Below are positions 60,689 through 64,000 of a DNA stretch of 64,000 bases, in pieces (position 1 is the stretch's first letter; the number at the start of each line of letters is the position of its first letter). The position numbers and the translations under genes are program-made. The DNA is from Chryseobacterium carnipullorum (GTDB lineage Bacteria > Bacteroidota > Bacteroidia > Flavobacteriales > Weeksellaceae): NCBI RefSeq assembly GCF_900142785.1, contig NZ_FRCD01000020.1, positions 51,720 to 115,719 of the forward strand, given 5' to 3'. The notes under the pieces were generated by a model that worked only from the letters and a program-made list of their open reading frames with translations, made no database searches and was not told the DNA's origin.

Positions 60689-63600
60689 ATGAAAAAACAG
60701 ATAATACTTTTATTATTAACTTTAATAACAATAAGTGTTTTTGCTCAATCCGTAACATCAAATATAAATAAATTTGAAATTACACCAAAAACACCTGATG
60801 CAAGTCAGTTATCAAAATTTACAGATATTCCCAATGCAACTTTTACTGGAACAGCAGGGGTAAATATTCCTATTTATACAATAAATACAGGTGAATATCA
60901 ACTTCCAGTTGATTTAAAATATCATGTTTCGGGAATTAGGGTAAATGAAGTCTCTACAAAAGTAGGTTTAGGTTGGTCTTTAGCCATGGGGGGAATATCT
61001 CTTTCCAAACAAATATTTGGAAGAGATGACCGAGGTTGGATTCCGTATGTTAACCCGTCCTCATTCCATCCAGATTATAATGAAACAGACAACGGACTTG
61101 CTTCATATATTACAGGTTTTGATGCGATGAATCCAAATAATACAGCCAAAAAAAAATATGATTCCCAACCAGATATATATTCATATTCTATAGGTAAGTT
61201 TTCTGGAGAATTTTATTTAAGTAGTACAGGTCAGGTTATTCAAGTTCCCTATAATAATATTAAGATTGCACTGCAGGGGGGATTATTTGAAATTACAGAT
61301 GACCAAGGTATTAAATACATGTTTTCAGGAGCTAATCAAACCCGTAGTCTTGGAGGATCTATTCCTGAAACAGAAGATTATAGATTGTTAACAACAGATT
61401 ATAAAATTGATAAAATTGAGCTTCCTTCAGGGAAGAGTATAAGATTTAATTATTCTAATACCCAATATAATTATTTGAGTAATAATAATAAAAGGCAGGA
61501 GATTTCAGAGAATTGTCAAGGAATTATTGAAAGTAAGGTGTATAGAGAATATACCACCACTACTTATGTTTTTAGAGAGAGTGTAATAAATAGTATTGAA
61601 TTTGATAGTCAACGCATTGAATTTAATTATTCTAATGATAGACAGGATATTACCAATGGGCTCTCATTAAATGAAATTACAGTTAAAAATGGGGGTAATA
61701 TTATATCAAAATTTAATTTAATCAAAGACTATTTTCCTGAGAACACAAATGAAGGTCCTAATGTATATGATGCCTCTTTATCAAAGAGATTAAGATTGAA
61801 AGAAGTTATTAATGTAAATGATGGATCAAAATACAGATTATTTTATCATGAACAACATAACTTACCGAACCGATTTTCAGATGCTACAGATCATCTAGGA
61901 TTTTATAACGGAAGTGATTCTAATAAAGGAATTCCGAGTACTTATTATAAAGGAGTTATATATGGTGACGGTAGTAATAAAGAGCCTAATCTGGAATATG
62001 CAATTTCAGGAAGTTTAAAGAAAATTCAGTATCCTACAGGAGGAAGTATGGAAATTGAGTACGAAGATGATGATTATTATGGAGAAACAGAAGTTGTTAA
62101 ATTTGAAAAGAAAAATACGGGTACGTGGAGTGATGTAGATTATGTGGCAGAATTTCAAGTTAATAACGTTGTAAGCCCATATGATGATAAAATTTTATTT
62201 GAAACCAATTTTGAAAGTGCGGTAAATCCGCCTAATGACTCAAATGTATTACCCCAAGGCTCTCACTTTGTAGCTGATATTCTTGATCCAAATAATGTGA
62301 TTTTAGCGAGTTTTACATTTACTGGTGCAGGTACTGCTTTAGTTGATAAAAAATCATCCTATAAAATAAGAATCAGAAAAGTTAAACGACCAAGTCAATT
62401 TCCCATTAATTTAGATGATTATGTTGCTTCGATTCAGTTAGCATGGTTTGAAAAGAAAACAGAATTTAAAAAAGGAAATCTTAAAGTTGGAGGATTAAGA
62501 ATAAAAAAGCTAGTAAAGAAAGATGAAAATAACTTAATAGCGAGTAGTGTTAAATATAATTATAAAGATGAAAATGGAAAATCAACAGGTTTATATGTAG
62601 GGGATAATATTGATTATACCTATTCATCTCCTGTAGCAAAAAATATCAATGACCAAGGAAATACTGTTTGCTCTATAGTCGTAGTAAGCAATACGGGAAA
62701 ATTTAATACCAGTACTATTAATGGTAAACCTATCGTTTATAGTAAAGTTGAGACAGAATATTTAGGTGGTCAGGAAAACTATAAAGTTGTTGATACTTAT
62801 TTAAACATCAACGGTCAAAATCCAATTGGTTTATCCTCTTCTATGTTTACTTATTTTGATAATAAGTTTACTTTAGGATTGCCTAGCAAAAAAGAATATT
62901 ACAATTCATCCAGTATTCTTCTTAAAAGTATTGACACTGAGTATGAATATGATAATTATTTTAATCAGTTTTCTAATGATTATAATCCGTCTTATCCCAA
63001 TTTGGTGATAATGCCTTATTTTATTCTGATTAAAAGCTATGCATTATTTGTGATGATTACAGGTATGCCAAATTCCTATAGAGCGAATTATTATATAGAT
63101 CGTTATCAGATTTCTTCCACATGGGTAAAGCAGAAAAAAACGTTATCAAAAACATATTTTAACAACCAACAAATTTCTGAGCTTACTGAGCTTTTTTATG
63201 ATCCCACTTACAAACATTTAAGTCCAATAAGACAGAAAATCACTTTTTCAGATGCAAAAGTAAATGAAACAAGTTATGCTTATGCTCATGAAAAGGGAAA
63301 TCAAAAACTCATTAATGCTCATATGATAGGTATTCCATTGGCGACAGAAATAAAAGAAAACGGTAAGGTGATCAATAAATCCGAAACAAAATATGACAGT
63401 TCAATCCACTTATTTCCAACTTCTGCCTTGTCATTTGATCTGCAAAACCCTGTTACAGGTTCTACAGAACTCAGCTATGATCAATATGACAACAAGGGAA
63501 ATCTGCAGCAGTATACCGCCAGAAACGGCATTTCAACAACCATCATCTGGGGATATAACCAGACTCAGCCTATTGCTAAAATAGAAGGAGCCAAGCTTTC

Positions 63601-63907
63601 AGACATTCCTCAGGCACTCATTGATAGTATTGTCAGTGCATCTGTTAATGACGCTCAGCTCAGTACAGATGCCTCAGAGCAATTATTGATATCTGCTTTA
63701 GATGTATTTAGAAATAACGCTGCATTATCAGCGTATCAGATCAGTACGTACAGCTATGATCCATTAATCGGAGTAAAAAGCATCACTCCTCCATCCGGCA
63801 TCAGAGAATTCTACATTTATGATACCGCCAACCGACTGAAAGAAGTAAGGGAAAACAGCCCGACGGGTAAGATCCTGAAGGAATATAAATACAACTACAA
63901 AAACTAA
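60689..63907 (+). CDS. large exported Rhs/SpvB-like protein
   Basis: A 1072-residue exported protein (signal peptide MKKQIILLLLTLITISVFAQ). The N-terminus 'FTGTAGVNIPIYTINTGEYQLPVDLKYHVSGIRVNEVSTKVGLGWSL' is the wording of Rhs/SpvB-like shells in Bacteroidota. The C-terminus has YD-like phrases: 'YDQYDNKGNLQQYTARNG', 'ISTYSYDPLIGVKSITPPSG', 'YIYDTANRLKEVREN'. It ends right after the YD part, with no toxin tip. Bases before about 63,390 are very AT-rich (20% GC at 61,441-61,500), then reach 43% at 63,541-63,600, hinting at mosaic origin. It probably works with the Rhs-type gene starting 7 bases later. Confidence 0.88.
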   Translation: MKKQIILLLLTLITISVFAQSVTSNINKFEITPKTPDASQLSKFTDIPNATFTGTAGVNIPIYTINTGEYQLPVDLKYHVSGIRVNEVSTKVGLGWSLAMGGISLSKQIFGRDDRGWIPYVNPSSFHPDYNETDNGLASYITGFDAMNPNNTAKKKYDSQPDIYSYSIGKFSGEFYLSSTGQVIQVPYNNIKIALQGGLFEITDDQGIKYMFSGANQTRSLGGSIPETEDYRLLTTDYKIDKIELPSGKSIRFNYSNTQYNYLSNNNKRQEISENCQGIIESKVYREYTTTTYVFRESVINSIEFDSQRIEFNYSNDRQDITNGLSLNEITVKNGGNIISKFNLIKDYFPENTNEGPNVYDASLSKRLRLKEVINVNDGSKYRLFYHEQHNLPNRFSDATDHLGFYNGSDSNKGIPSTYYKGVIYGDGSNKEPNLEYAISGSLKKIQYPTGGSMEIEYEDDDYYGETEVVKFEKKNTGTWSDVDYVAEFQVNNVVSPYDDKILFETNFESAVNPPNDSNVLPQGSHFVADILDPNNVILASFTFTGAGTALVDKKSSYKIRIRKVKRPSQFPINLDDYVASIQLAWFEKKTEFKKGNLKVGGLRIKKLVKKDENNLIASSVKYNYKDENGKSTGLYVGDNIDYTYSSPVAKNINDQGNTVCSIVVVSNTGKFNTSTINGKPIVYSKVETEYLGGQENYKVVDTYLNINGQNPIGLSSSMFTYFDNKFTLGLPSKKEYYNSSSILLKSIDTEYEYDNYFNQFSNDYNPSYPNLVIMPYFILIKSYALFVMITGMPNSYRANYYIDRYQISSTWVKQKKTLSKTYFNNQQISELTELFYDPTYKHLSPIRQKITFSDAKVNETSYAYAHEKGNQKLINAHMIGIPLATEIKENGKVINKSETKYDSSIHLFPTSALSFDLQNPVTGSTELSYDQYDNKGNLQQYTARNGISTTIIWGYNQTQPIAKIEGAKLSDIPQALIDSIVSASVNDAQLSTDASEQLLISALDVFRNNAALSAYQISTYSYDPLIGVKSITPPSGIREFYIYDTANRLKEVRENSPTGKILKEYKYNYKN

Positions 63908-63914
63908 CACAGAC

Positions 63915-64000
63915 ATGAAAAAAATAATCATTCCTATCGGGTTGTTGCTGATCACTCAGTCAGCAAAGGCCCAGCTTACCCAGGGAGAAAACTATGTGTA
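63915..64000 (+). CDS. start of a second Rhs-type (DUF6443-like) gene, cut by the window end
   Basis: The ATG at 63915 opens a frame to the window end: signal peptide MKKIIIPIGLLLITQSAKAQ, then LTQGENYVY. The 'AQLTQ(G/S)ENY(V/I)Y' start is what I know from DUF6443 Rhs-repeat proteins of Chryseobacterium. It follows the previous gene by 7 bases, so the three genes form one unit. Any toxin-like C-terminus and immunity gene would be beyond the window. Confidence 0.75.
   Translation, partial: MKKIIIPIGLLLITQSAKAQLTQGENYV

Overview
The window looks like a chromosomal segment of a flexirubin-producing member of the Bacteroidota, most likely Chryseobacterium or a close relative (Weeksellaceae). This rests on the following: low-GC, densely packed genes; several secreted proteins ending in type IX secretion (T9SS) sorting domains; Bacteroidota-type promoters (TTG, about 17-23 nt, TAnnTTTG); a eukaryote-like IleRS; and a flexirubin/aryl-polyene pigment cluster. 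No tRNA, rRNA, CRISPR array, prophage or transposase was seen.

Region 1-19,988 is mostly pigment biosynthesis. The plus-strand arm (1-4,275) holds a polysaccharide deacetylase (cut by the window edge), a LolA-like carrier, a lipoprotein, a small outer-membrane barrel, a hotdog dehydratase, an exported unknown and a GT2-DUF2062 fusion. After a large M36 protease with a T9SS tail come the minus-strand genes: an alpha/beta hydrolase, a DUF1648 protein, a lipoprotein of the C45/Ntn acyltransferase type, a CrtI-like oxidoreductase broken by a one-base frameshift, a lipid A-type acyltransferase, an ACP, a ketoacyl synthase, a FabG-like reductase and a tyrosine ammonia-lyase. A halogenase-like flavoprotein is divergent from the lyase, and a PaaK-like ligase closes the set. 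The logic is that tyrosine is deaminated to coumarate, activated by the ligase, extended on the ACP by synthase, reductase and dehydratase, decorated, and transferred to the outer membrane.

Region 20,000-36,600 is housekeeping and regulation: M23 peptidase; an ileS / DksA-like / small proteins / lspA / SanA-like operon; trpS; a two-component system beside a PepSY-like protein; a HAD nucleotidase; an ECF-like sigma factor; and metK behind a probable SAM-II riboswitch. Region 36,600-44,700 has divergent oxyR and katA with interleaved promoters, enoyl-CoA hydratase, dCMP deaminase, a XerD recombinase, a Nudix hydrolase, a haem-binding protein, an Ig-like lipoprotein and a serine hydrolase.

Region 44,700-64,000 mixes accessory and core genes: a BspA-like repeat protein with a T9SS tail, a 2-hydroxyacid dehydrogenase, a GxxExxY gene between inverted repeats, an acyl-CoA thioesterase, a HU-CCDC81-like membrane protein, a TonB receptor under a TPP riboswitch, a WG-repeat protein, and two adjacent but unrelated-type aconitases with hairpins in their leaders. 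After a decayed LytTR regulator fragment, a T9SS beta-propeller-like protein is followed by an Rhs/SpvB-like protein and the start of a second Rhs-type gene that runs off the window. The Rhs-like gene changes sharply in base composition near 63,390, suggesting mosaic origin.
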